DNA of 64,000 nt from Verrucomicrobiota bacterium (GTDB lineage: Bacteria > Verrucomicrobiota > Verrucomicrobiia > Opitutales > UBA953): assembly GCA_015061905.1 (NCBI GenBank), contig SUVQ01000007.1, forward strand, positions 62,001 to 126,000, in the 5' to 3' direction. The position numbers and the translations under genes are program-made. The notes under the pieces are model-generated. The model was given only the letters and a program-made list of their open reading frames with translations. It did no database searches and was not told where the DNA came from. Positions 18,888-28,300 of this stretch are shown here, piece after piece; the first letter of the stretch is position 1, and every line of letters begins with the position of its first letter.

Positions 18888-19445
18888 ATGGTTGATACTT
18901 TGTTCTACCTTTTTGCTACACTGACTTTGGTAAGTGCTCTGTTGGTCGTTTTGAACCGCAAGCCCGTTAACAGCGTGGTTGCGATGATTGTTACGATTGT
19001 CGGCGTGGCGGCAAATCTGTTTCTGCTGGACGCGCCGTTTTTGGCGACTTTGCTGATAATGGTTTACGCCGGCGCGGTTATCGTGCTGTTTCTCTTTGTT
19101 ATTATGCTCATGGATCCGGACGTTCCCGCGTTGAAGCGCGGCTGGTTCGGCTCTGCGCTCGGCGGAGTGGTTTTCTTTGCGCTTTGCGCGGCGGGAACGG
19201 TTTGGCTGTTCGGGTTTTCCGGAGCGGTATCCGCGATTGACGCGAAGACAGCTTCGAACGTTTCTCCGTTACTTGCGTATTCGAATGAGGCGACGGCGTT
19301 CGGTTGGCCGCTGTTCACGAAATATGTCGTGCTTGTGGAGGCTTCGGCGTTGCTGCTTCTCGCGGCGATGGTTGCCGTGTTTATGTTGCATTCACGTCGC
19401 CGCGGGAACGCGGAATCTTGTGAATGTGCGTGCAAAAACAAATAA
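18888..19445 (+). CDS. nuoJ: NADH-quinone oxidoreductase subunit J
   Basis: NuoJ is a small core subunit of the membrane arm of respiratory complex I. The 185-residue protein has five membrane segments and contains the conserved AGAVIVLFLFVIMLMD in the third, which carries the pi-bulge of the family. The start was set at the ATG giving MVDTLFYLFA. An in-frame start 40 codons upstream would add a non-membrane leader read from repeat DNA, so it was rejected. The nuoA-I genes are not upstream, where there is a repeat and then tsf, so this is a split operon of the last five subunits. Confidence 0.95.
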   Translation: MVDTLFYLFATLTLVSALLVVLNRKPVNSVVAMIVTIVGVAANLFLLDAPFLATLLIMVYAGAVIVLFLFVIMLMDPDVPALKRGWFGSALGGVVFFALCAAGTVWLFGFSGAVSAIDAKTASNVSPLLAYSNEATAFGWPLFTKYVVLVEASALLLLAAMVAVFMLHSRRRGNAESCECACKNK

Positions 19446-19463
19446 ATTTTCGGGAGAAAAACG

Positions 19464-19763
19464 ATGACTTTATCTCATTTTCTGATTCTTGCCGGATTGC
19501 TTTTCGGCGTAGGGCTGACGGGGGCGGTGGTTCGCCGCAATATTCTCGTCATTTATATGTCGTTGGAAATGATGCTGACGGCGGCGATGCTTGCGTTGGT
19601 CGCGTTTTCCAAATTCTGTAATTTGATGGACGGAGCGGTGTTCTGCTTCTTCATCATTACGATTGCGGCGGCGGAAGTGGCGGTCGGGCTTGCGCTCATC
19701 GTTTCTCTTTTCCGCAAGCGTAAAACGGTGGCACTTGACGATTTGCGCTCCCTGAAAAACTAA
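19464..19763 (+). CDS. nuoK: NADH-quinone oxidoreductase subunit K
   Basis: A 99-residue, three-helix subunit of complex I that takes part in proton pumping. It contains the conserved LVIYMSLEMMLTAAM segment with the key membrane glutamate, and IITIAAAEVAVGLALI with the second. Length is as in other bacteria. A ribosome site (GGGAG) lies about eight bases before the ATG. It sits 18 bases after nuoJ and 13 before nuoL. Confidence 0.96.
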   Translation: MTLSHFLILAGLLFGVGLTGAVVRRNILVIYMSLEMMLTAAMLALVAFSKFCNLMDGAVFCFFIITIAAAEVAVGLALIVSLFRKRKTVALDDLRSLKN

Positions 19764-19776
19764 ATTTTCTCTCAAC

Positions 19777-21693
19777 ATGGATAACGAAACCTTACTTCGC
19801 GTGATTTTGTTGACGCCGCTGGTGGCGGCTGTCGTTTCCGCGTTTTTCTTTCGGCGTTCCCGCGTGGTTGCTCCGGCGATTTCGGTAACGGCGGCGGGCG
19901 TAATACTGTTTGCGTCGTTGGCGCTTTTGCTCGGGTTGGACCCGGCGAATCCGACGGCGAGTGCGACGCTTCCGGGGTTTGCGCTCGGCGGTTTTACCGA
20001 GCTTGAGACCATCGGGCTTTCGATTGACAAAAACGGGGCGGCGATGCTTTTCGTCGTAACTTTTGTCGCGTTTTGGATTCACGTTTTTTCCGTCGGCTAC
20101 ATGGACGACGACAAGGCACGCGGACGCTTTTTCGCGGGCTTGAGCGTGTTCATGTTTTCGATTCTGGGCATCATTCTCGCGAACAATCTTTTCATGACGT
20201 TTATTTTCTGGGAACTTGTCGGGTTCAGTTCCTACATGCTGATCGCGCATTATTACGATACGGATTATGCGGCGATGGCGTCGAAGAAAGCGTTTATCGC
20301 GAATCGCGTCGGCGACCTTGGTTTCCTCGTCGGAATTATTCTTTGCTACAAACAATACGGCACGACCAACTTTGCCGAACTCGGCGAACTGATTAAAAAC
20401 GGCGAAATGACGTTCACGTCAATCGGTTTGTTGCTGATGTGCGGTTTTCTCGGAAAATCCGCTCAGTTCCCCTTGCATGTTTGGTTGACGGACGCGATGG
20501 CGGGTCCGACGCCGGTTTCCGCGCTCATTCACGCGGCGACGATGGTTGCGGCGGGCGTGTTTTTCATGGTGCGTATTTTCTTCCTGCTCACGCCGGAAGT
20601 GCTGACGACGATGCTTTGGCTTTGCGCGGGCATGGCGGCTCTCGGCGGGCTTTGCGCGCTCGGGCAAACGGATATTAAAAAATCGCTTGCGTATTCGACG
20701 CTTTCGCACCTCGGTTTCATGGGGGCGGCAATCGGTTTGGGGCTTCCCGAAATCGCGTTGTTGCACATGGCGATGCACGCGTTTTTCAAGGCGACTTTGT
20801 TCCTTTGCTCCGGTTCGGTTATTCATGCCTGCCATCACGAGCAGGATATGACGAAGATGGGCGGTTTGTTGAAAAAAATGCCGATTACGGCGGCGGCGTT
20901 TGTGGTCGCCGGGCTTTCGATTTGCGCGTTCCCGTGGTTTGCGGGTTGGTATTCGAAGGATATGATTTTGTCCGGCGCGTATTTGGAGGGAAATATTCCG
21001 GCGTTTGTGGCGTTGGTGATTGCCGCAATCGGCACGACGCTTTACACGGGGCGCATGTTCGCGATGGTTTTCCTCGGGAACGCGCACGGACACGGAGCGG
21101 CGCATGCGAAGGAATCTTCGGCTTGGATGACGCTCCCGCTCGTCGTTTTGGGCGTAATCTTTTCACTCGGAGCCGGCTGGTTCCTTGCGGGAACGAACGG
21201 GATTCCGTGGCTTGACGGAAAAATGAACGCGTTGTTCCCGGCGTCGGCGACGGAAGTTTTTGCACACGGCTATCATGATTTGCACGAAAAGCTTGCGGAT
21301 GCGGGCTTGGTCGCGCCGATGTTCATTCTCGGTGTAGTTATTTTGGTCGTCGGGCTTGGGCTTGCAGTGGTGTTTTACCGCACTTCGACGGGAGAAGATA
21401 AATTGCGGGAACATTCACCCGTTTTGTATAAGGCGTTGGAATATCGCTACATGGACGCATTTTACGGTTGGTATATTGAAAAAGTTCAGCAACGCGTGGC
21501 GATGTTTGTTGCCATGCTTGATACGGCTTTAATCAATATGCTGGCGATGCGCGGCGTGATCGGCGGCGTTCCCGCGATTCTCGGCTCGGTTGCCCGCCGC
21601 TATATTCAGAACGGCAGCGGCGGCGTTCCCGTTTTTTGGATTGCTTTCGGGGCGCTTGTGATTGCGGCGGCGCTTGTCTGCGGTGTTCTTTAA
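19777..21693 (+). CDS. nuoL: NADH-quinone oxidoreductase subunit L
   Basis: NuoL is an antiporter-like proton-pumping subunit at the distal end of complex I. The 638-residue protein has about 16 membrane segments. It contains FWELVGFSSYMLIAHY with the key glutamate, GKSAQFPLHVWLTDAMAGPTPVSALIHAATMV, and a lysine-bearing DIKKSLAYSTLSHLGFM. The C-terminal lateral helix region (EYRYMDAFYGWYIEKVQ) and anchoring helix are present. The operon order J-K-L-M-N is canonical. Confidence 0.97.
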   Translation: MDNETLLRVILLTPLVAAVVSAFFFRRSRVVAPAISVTAAGVILFASLALLLGLDPANPTASATLPGFALGGFTELETIGLSIDKNGAAMLFVVTFVAFWIHVFSVGYMDDDKARGRFFAGLSVFMFSILGIILANNLFMTFIFWELVGFSSYMLIAHYYDTDYAAMASKKAFIANRVGDLGFLVGIILCYKQYGTTNFAELGELIKNGEMTFTSIGLLLMCGFLGKSAQFPLHVWLTDAMAGPTPVSALIHAATMVAAGVFFMVRIFFLLTPEVLTTMLWLCAGMAALGGLCALGQTDIKKSLAYSTLSHLGFMGAAIGLGLPEIALLHMAMHAFFKATLFLCSGSVIHACHHEQDMTKMGGLLKKMPITAAAFVVAGLSICAFPWFAGWYSKDMILSGAYLEGNIPAFVALVIAAIGTTLYTGRMFAMVFLGNAHGHGAAHAKESSAWMTLPLVVLGVIFSLGAGWFLAGTNGIPWLDGKMNALFPASATEVFAHGYHDLHEKLADAGLVAPMFILGVVILVVGLGLAVVFYRTSTGEDKLREHSPVLYKALEYRYMDAFYGWYIEKVQQRVAMFVAMLDTALINMLAMRGVIGGVPAILGSVARRYIQNGSGGVPVFWIAFGALVIAAALVCGVL

Positions 21694-21715
21694 TTTTTAG
21701 AGGAAGGTTTTCAAA

Positions 21716-23629
21716 ATGAGCTGTGCTTCCACTCTCTTGCAAGTTGCCGTGGCGACGCCGTTGGTTGCGGCGTTGGCTTTGGCGTTTTCAAAATGGCTTC
21801 CGTGCGGTGCTAAGAAGGCGATTGCGGGCGTCGGGTTTGTCGTTCCCGTGTTGATTGCCGTAACGTTGCTTTGCGCGTTCCCGTGTGCGGAAAAGATTAG
21901 CGGTTACGCGTTTTATTCTTTCTGCGAAATGCTGGGCGTTCCCTCGCTCGGTATTTGGTTGCAATTCGGATTAAACGGCATCTCGCTTCCGTTGTTTTTG
22001 ATGGCGGCGGTCGTCGGCGTGGCGGCGGGCTTGCGAGCACTTTCAACGAAAAATGTTGAGCGTAGCGGTCTTTACTACGCGGTAACGCTCGTGATGTTCG
22101 GCGGCGTTCTCGGTGTGTTTTCCGCGATTGATGTATTCTCGTTTTACATTTTCCACGAGTTCGCGTTGATTCCGACCTTTGTCGCGATCCTGCTTTGGGG
22201 AGGCTACGGGCGTAAAACAACGGCGATTACGATGGCGATTTACCTCACGCTCGGCGCGATGATTTCTCTTGCCGGTTTGTTGGCTCTTTATTTTGCGGGC
22301 GCGGGCATCGGAGAATACGGATTCAGTTTCTTGGGAATTGCGCAGGCGGTTGCGAACGGCATGGTGCTCAACGGCGATGTGTCCGTGATTTTTGCGCTTC
22401 TGCTTTTCGGTTTCGGAATTTTGGTCTCGCTGTTCCCGTTCCACTCGTGGGCACCGGATACTTACGCGGTGGCTCCGACCCCGATTTCGATGCTTCATGC
22501 GGGCGTTTTGAAAAAATTCGGGCTCTACGGGCTGATTCAGCTTGGCGCGCTTGCGCTCCCGCTCGGCTTGGCGGATTGGCAAAACTGGATTATTTGGCTC
22601 GCGCTCGGAAATATCGTGCTCATCGGTTTGATTACGATGACGCAGAAGGACCTGAAGCAAATGGTGGCATACAGTTCCGTGATGCACATGGGACCGATTT
22701 TCCTCGGAATCGCGGCGTTCGCCATTTCCGGCGGAGATGTCGCCGGGCTTGGGGGCGCGGTTGTGCTGATGTTTGCGCACGGACTTTCGGTTGCGCTTTT
22801 GTTCCATCTCGGACAATCCGTTTACGACCGCACGGGAACGTATGACATGACGAAAATGGGCGGCTTGACGGCGAAGGTTCCGGTGCTGGCGGCGTTTTTC
22901 GTCGCGGCGACGATGGCGAGTATCGGTTTGCCGGGCTTCGCGAACTTCTGGGGCGAGCTCACGATTTTCACGTCGCTCGCGGATATTCAGCCGGCTTGGC
23001 TTCTCGGTGCGATTGTGCTTTCCATCGTGATTTCCGCGATTTACGGACTGCGAGCCGTGGCGAAAATTTTCTACGGAAAAAATACCGGAGCCGCTCTTTC
23101 GGACGAAGCCTTTGAAAATGTGCGCGACATCACGGTCTCCGAACGCGTTCCCGCGCTGATTCTTTTCGCGGCGCTGGTGGTTGTCGGATTTGTGCCGTCG
23201 CTGATTACGAAAAATATTGATGCGGCACTGAAAGCGGATTTCGCTCCGGCGGCAAAAGTATTTTGCGCGGGAAATTGCGGAGCGGAAGCGACGGATGAGG
23301 ACATCATCATACTCGACGGACCGCTTCCGGTTTTGCCTGCCGTTCCCGCCGATAATTGCGAAAGCTGCGGGGAAGGGAAAGAGTTGATTCTTGCAAAGAA
23401 CATCACGGTTACGGTTTCCGGAGCCGTGGAGGAAGAAGGCGATTTCGTTTTGTCTGCGGAGGACGCGACGCTGCTGAAGGCATTGGAGTTGGCAAAGGCG
23501 GATTCCGAAGCGACGTTTGCGGTGGTGCTTCGCGTAACGGCTCGCATTCCCGTGGATTTGGACGAGCTGAGAAACGGAGACGTCGAGGACGTTCCGCTTG
23601 AGGACGGCGATAAAATTTCTGTCGAATAA
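21716..23629 (+). CDS. nuoM: NADH-quinone oxidoreductase subunit M with a C-terminal SLBB-like soluble tail
   Basis: NuoM is a second antiporter-like proton-pumping subunit of complex I. The membrane part (to about residue 500) has the family motifs IFHEFALIPTFVAILLWGG, FPFHSWAPDTYAVAPTPISM and DLKQMVAYSSVMHMG. Typical NuoM ends about here at 490-520 residues, but this protein has 637. The extra 135 residues are hydrophilic. They contain four cysteines in two pairs (Cys517/Cys521 and Cys548/Cys551), then about 78 residues resembling an SLBB beta-grasp domain (VTVSGAVEEEGDFVLS to PLEDGDKISVE). The window's own Wza-like lipoprotein has the same layout (VSGFV to PLEEGDRVYV). The tail is in frame with no stop and ends cleanly before nuoN, so it is not a sequencing run-on. 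Its function is unknown. Confidence 0.93.
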   Translation: MSCASTLLQVAVATPLVAALALAFSKWLPCGAKKAIAGVGFVVPVLIAVTLLCAFPCAEKISGYAFYSFCEMLGVPSLGIWLQFGLNGISLPLFLMAAVVGVAAGLRALSTKNVERSGLYYAVTLVMFGGVLGVFSAIDVFSFYIFHEFALIPTFVAILLWGGYGRKTTAITMAIYLTLGAMISLAGLLALYFAGAGIGEYGFSFLGIAQAVANGMVLNGDVSVIFALLLFGFGILVSLFPFHSWAPDTYAVAPTPISMLHAGVLKKFGLYGLIQLGALALPLGLADWQNWIIWLALGNIVLIGLITMTQKDLKQMVAYSSVMHMGPIFLGIAAFAISGGDVAGLGGAVVLMFAHGLSVALLFHLGQSVYDRTGTYDMTKMGGLTAKVPVLAAFFVAATMASIGLPGFANFWGELTIFTSLADIQPAWLLGAIVLSIVISAIYGLRAVAKIFYGKNTGAALSDEAFENVRDITVSERVPALILFAALVVVGFVPSLITKNIDAALKADFAPAAKVFCAGNCGAEATDEDIIILDGPLPVLPAVPADNCESCGEGKELILAKNITVTVSGAVEEEGDFVLSAEDATLLKALELAKADSEATFAVVLRVTARIPVDLDELRNGDVEDVPLEDGDKISVE

Positions 23630-23658
23630 CGAGAATTTTTTTTCTGGAGATTTTTTTA

Positions 23659-25188
23659 ATGAATTCCGTAATTGAATTTTATAAAGCCTGGCAACCCGGC
23701 ACGGATACGCTTCACATGTGCTTGCCGGAGATTGTGCTCGGTGTGTTGGCTCTTCTCGCTCTGGTTTTTGACGTGGCGTGCAAATGTTGCGGAGCGAAGC
23801 GTGCGGCGCGCGGATTTATCAATGCCGCGTTGATCGCGCTGGTGATTTGTCTCGTCGGCGGGGCGTTCCCGCAGTCGTGGGGCGCGGAACCGAAAACGAT
23901 TTTCGGCTATTCGCTTTTCGGGCAAATTTCGACACCGCTGTTTGTCGCGTGCGCATTTTTGGCAATCAATCTTTCCGGAATTGTGCGTTCCCGCGAAAGC
24001 AATTCCGAAATTTCGGCACCGGCAACGACGCACTTAATTTTGATTGCAACGGCGGCGGCTTCGCTCTTGCTGAAGGCGACAAATTTCGTGGCGTTTTTCG
24101 TTTTGCTTGAAACGCTGACGGTTTCGCTTTACGCGCTTGTCGGTTCAAACCGCAACAGCCCGTATTCGCTTGAAGCCGGTGTGAAATATCTGATTGCCGG
24201 CGGCGTTTCCGGCGGCTTGATGCTTTTCGGGATTGTTTTGCTTTACGGCGGCGCGGCGATGGCGGGAACGGCGGCTACGGCTCTTGCCGATCCGCTTGGC
24301 TATGGCACGATTGCATCTTTCCTTTTGCAAAATCCGGACAATTTGGTTGGCATCGTCGGTGCGGGGTTGGTGCTCGCCGGAGTGATGTTTAAGCTCGGCG
24401 TGTTCCCGATGCAGTTTTGGATTCCGGACGTTTATCAGGGCGCGCCGACACACGTTACGTTTTTCTTGGCGACGGTCTCGAAGGCGACGGGCTTTTTCCT
24501 GATGGCGATTTTGCTCTCGGTTTTCGGCGGAATTTGGGAAACGCTTCTGCCCGTGCTTTTGGCGTGCACGTTGATTTCCGTTGTTTACGCGAACGTAACG
24601 GCTCTCGGGCAACGCAACGTGAAGCGTTTGCTGGGGCTTTCCGGTGTCTCGCACGCCGGCTATCTGATGCTCGGCTTGTTGGGTGCGGTTGCCGTTGCGC
24701 GTGAAGCGTCCGATCCGCAGTGGATTGTTTTGATGCTTGTGCTCGTTGTTGCGTATTTGCTTGTTTACATTTTGACGGTGTATCCGATTTTCTCGGTGAT
24801 GACGCGTATGCCGCAGTCGGATGATGCTCTGCAAAGCCTCGACGATTACGAAGGTTTGTCGAAGAACAATCCGCTTTTTGCGGGAACGCTGGCTTTCGCT
24901 TTGGCTTCGCTTGCGGGGATCCCGCCGGCGGTCGGGTTTATTGCAAAGCTCGGCATTTTGTTTGTGCTTTTCCAAGCCGGATTCTACGGCACGATTGCTG
25001 TGATGCTGGTATGTGTGGTAGTCAGTATTTACTACTATTTCGGCTGGTTCCGTGCGGCGTTTTCTGCGGACGAATCCGGCAAGGGAAAGGCGTATTTGCC
25101 GACGGGAACGTGCGCACGCATTGTGCTGATAGGCTTTTCCGCGCTGATGATTTTGGCATCTTTGGCATACTGGGATGTCATTTCCTAA
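23659..25188 (+). CDS. nuoN: NADH-quinone oxidoreductase subunit N
   Basis: NuoN is the third antiporter-like subunit of complex I. The 509 residues contain LLETLTVSLYALVGSNRNSPYSLEAGVKYLIAG (split here by key residues Glu and Lys of the channel), MFKLGVFPMQFWIPDVYQGAP, and NVKRLLGLSGVSHAGYLMLG. About 14 membrane segments are visible. A Cys pair (CKCCGAKR) sits in the first cytoplasmic loop. It is the last gene of the nuoJ-N operon and is followed by a hairpin terminator. Confidence 0.96.
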   Translation: MNSVIEFYKAWQPGTDTLHMCLPEIVLGVLALLALVFDVACKCCGAKRAARGFINAALIALVICLVGGAFPQSWGAEPKTIFGYSLFGQISTPLFVACAFLAINLSGIVRSRESNSEISAPATTHLILIATAAASLLLKATNFVAFFVLLETLTVSLYALVGSNRNSPYSLEAGVKYLIAGGVSGGLMLFGIVLLYGGAAMAGTAATALADPLGYGTIASFLLQNPDNLVGIVGAGLVLAGVMFKLGVFPMQFWIPDVYQGAPTHVTFFLATVSKATGFFLMAILLSVFGGIWETLLPVLLACTLISVVYANVTALGQRNVKRLLGLSGVSHAGYLMLGLLGAVAVAREASDPQWIVLMLVLVVAYLLVYILTVYPIFSVMTRMPQSDDALQSLDDYEGLSKNNPLFAGTLAFALASLAGIPPAVGFIAKLGILFVLFQAGFYGTIAVMLVCVVVSIYYYFGWFRAAFSADESGKGKAYLPTGTCARIVLIGFSALMILASLAYWDVIS

Positions 25189-25213
25189 CGGCTCCCGAAG
25201 AAAATTTTACGAG

Positions 25214-25251
25214 AAATTAGAGTGGCGAAATGCCGCTCTAATTTTTTTTTT
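25214..25251 (+). terminator. Terminator of nuoJKLMN
   Basis: AAATTAGAGTGGC pairs with GCCGCTCTAATTT (one mismatch, five-base loop) and is followed by a run of T. It does not contain the CGTTCCCG motif. Confidence 0.85.
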
Positions 25252-25356
25252 CAAAAAATAGAATTGTCCAGAGGGCAATTTTATTGTTTCATTTGCGTCA
25301 ATCCGCAGAAAGCCTCGTTTCTGTAGCCTCATTAATTTCCCCCAACGATTTCTAAA

Positions 25357-28300
25357 ATGCTTAAAAAATCCCGTTCGTATGCATTGGCAGCGGCAGCTCT
25401 TGCGGCTGTGTTTATCGCTCTTACGCCGGTAGCGGCTCCGTCCGTGTTCGCACAGGCGGCACCGGCTCAACAAAAGAAATCTCCGCTCGAAATTGAAGCG
25501 GAAAATGCCTACAAGCTTGCCAACGAAAAGAAATATCCGGAAGCAATTGCGGCGTTTAAAGCTCTCAAAAACGGAAAATACAAAGATTGGCTTGAAACTA
25601 ATGAAATGGTTTCGGCACTTGATTATCAAATCGCCGCCTGTCTTATTGCTCAAAAAAAATGGGCGGAAGCGGAAGCGGAATTGAAGGCGTTTGTTGAGAA
25701 ATATCCGAAAGATGCGCAGTTGACGGATGTCCGCCTCGCGCTTGTCAATTGCTATGTCCAGCAGGAACGCTGGGAAGACGCGCGTGTAACGGTGGACGTG
25801 ATTTTGAAATGGCTTGAGCGCAATCCCAATCCGGGGCTTGCGATTAAGGCGATGTTGGCGCGTGTGGACCTCCTTCAGCGCGAAGGCGCGGCGAAAGATA
25901 AGGCGGGAACGAAACCGCCGGAAGGTGTGGATTCTTGGGAAAAACTGGCTTTGGCGACGAGTGCGCAAGCTCTTTACAGCTTGACGAATAATAACATCAA
26001 TTCCTCGGAAATGATTGAAGCTCGCCAAAAGCTGATCAACATTTATCGCAAGCTCGGGCGCGTCGGCGAAGCAAATGCGTTGAAGGAAAAAGTCGATGCT
26101 TATATTTCCGGAAAAGGCGGAGAACTCGATCCCGCCGGCTTGATTCGCTCCAACATGCAGAATTTGGAAGTCGGCGACGATTATTTCAGCCAAGCACAGG
26201 AAATCGATCCCGAGGCGGCAGACGATGCGGAATTTGCCCGACGGAAAGAGCTTTTCCGCCAGGCTCTTCAAATTTATCAGGGCGTGATGCGTAAATCCGC
26301 CTTGGTTAAATGTTTCGGTCCGGCACTTGAATCTGCGAAAGCCGCAGTAGAGCAGGCAAAAAAAGCCGGCGGCGAAACGCCGGACGAGAAAGCTCAGGCG
26401 CGTATTGATAAAGCGGAAGAAGAGCTTGCCGAACTCGAAGAATACAAAACCGCATTTGATGCGAACAAAGATTTTGATGCTCTCATTTCTTTCCGTATCG
26501 GTGCCGGTTTGATTTCTCTGGATCGTTTTTGGGAAGCTTATGTCGCTTTCGGCGATATTCTCCAAAATCACAAGGATTTCGATCTGCTTAGCACGGCAAC
26601 GTATTATTACATTCTTACCTTGCGTGCAATGGGGCGCGACAACGAAGCGCAGGCAGAATGCAAGAAATTTATCGAAACCTACAAGAACACGAAAGAGAAG
26701 GGCGACGAGCTCGGTCGCGTGGCTCTTTTGCTCGGACAAATTTCTTATGACAAAGGCGATTACAAGGACGCAATCGAGCAGCTTCAGTGGGTGAAGCAAA
26801 ATGTCGAAAAGCTTCCGCTCGATGTTAATTGCCAAATTGATTGGTTTATCATTGCTGCGAATTTCTCGCGTTGCCCGTGGGGGATTCTCAACGACGAAGA
26901 AAAAGAATACATCAAGGGAATGGGGAAACCCGGTTATAAACCGAAACTTTCCCAGGAATCTCAGAAAACGCTCTCTCTGATTGATGCGTTCCTCGAAAAG
27001 TATCAGTCCAATATGGATTTCTCGCCGGTCGTCGAAGAAATGCTTTACCGTCGTGCGCTTCTGTTCTTCTATTCGACGATGTTGCCGGAAACGAAGGCGG
27101 CGTTTGAAGTTTATGTCGACAAATACCCGGAAGGGCAGTTTATTCCGGACGCGCGTTACCGCCTTGCCGTGGTTCAAAACGGGATTCGCCCGCCGCAGAC
27201 GCAGGACGTTGTCAGCCGTTGCACGAACTGGATTAAGGATTATTTCGACGTAGACGATAAAACCGTTCTCAATTCGTTGGCGGTTCCGAAAGTGCGCGAA
27301 GACGTTTCCGTTAATATCGCGGACTCCGTTGCTTACCAGCTTCCGGAAGTTTATACCTTGCTCGGGGACGCGAACAAAAGCCTCGCCGAAGCCGTGAAGG
27401 GCTCGGACGTTCGCCAAGGGCTCGGGAACAAGAAAATCGCGAAGTTCACGCAAAGCGATTTGCGCAAGAAACAAAAATACATGGACGCGAGCGTGGATGC
27501 TTATATTCTCGCTGCGAAAACGGCGCGCTATAATCCGGACGCCTTGTATTTTTCACTGAATGAGCTCGACAAGCAACTTCCGCAGATTGAAGGCGGTTAT
27601 GCACGCTTGCTCGATCTTTACGACACGCTTTACAACTGGGATCCGTCCTCGCCGGAAGCGTTGAATTATCTTTTCAAGAAAGTTGATTATACGGTGCGTA
27701 AAGCGCGTTCCGAAGCTCAGGGTATGCAGCAGGCGGAAAAGCTTGCGCATATTGCCAAGGCACAGGACGAAACCCGTAAAATCATGGCGGACGCGATTTT
27801 GAAAAACATCAACGACCCGCGTCAGGACGGCGTGGAAACGTTGATTGACGACCTCGCATCCCGCTTCGCGGACAAGGTAAAAAAACATCCCGCACCGAAA
27901 GAAGGGCAAGTGCTCCCGCCCCGCGACCCGAAAGAATACACGGTGGAAAAAGCCGTGGCGGACATGAAAACCTTGCTGAATCTCACCGGAGATTCGCAGG
28001 CTTCTTTGGTCGCCCGTGCCCGCGGGCTTTATGCGGAATCGGTGATTTACGATAATCTCGCGTTCCTTAACGCTCGCCGGAATCCGCCGGAAAGCAATCG
28101 CCTCGCCTCCAAGCGCGACGATCTTTACCGAAGCCTTGCGGCGCAACACAAGCCGGACGAACTCAGCCCGATGATTCTTTCCAAGGTCGGTTCTTACCTG
28201 CTTGATCGCGGGGACGTCGCAAAGGCGGAAGAATTTTTCAAATATGTTTTGGATTTCTACAAGGGCTCCGAATCCGCCGAGTTTTCCTTCGAAGGCGAAG

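Noticed and set aside
21716-23629. Frameshift or read-through as cause of the NuoM tail
   Set aside because: The tail is in frame, ends just before nuoN, has the codon use of the operon and forms a domain-like pattern.
25207-27474. 755-codon minus-strand frame opposite the TPR gene
   Set aside because: Composition is biased to Phe/Arg/Asn, as expected from reading a Lys/Glu/Ala-rich gene backwards; it also crosses the nuo terminator.
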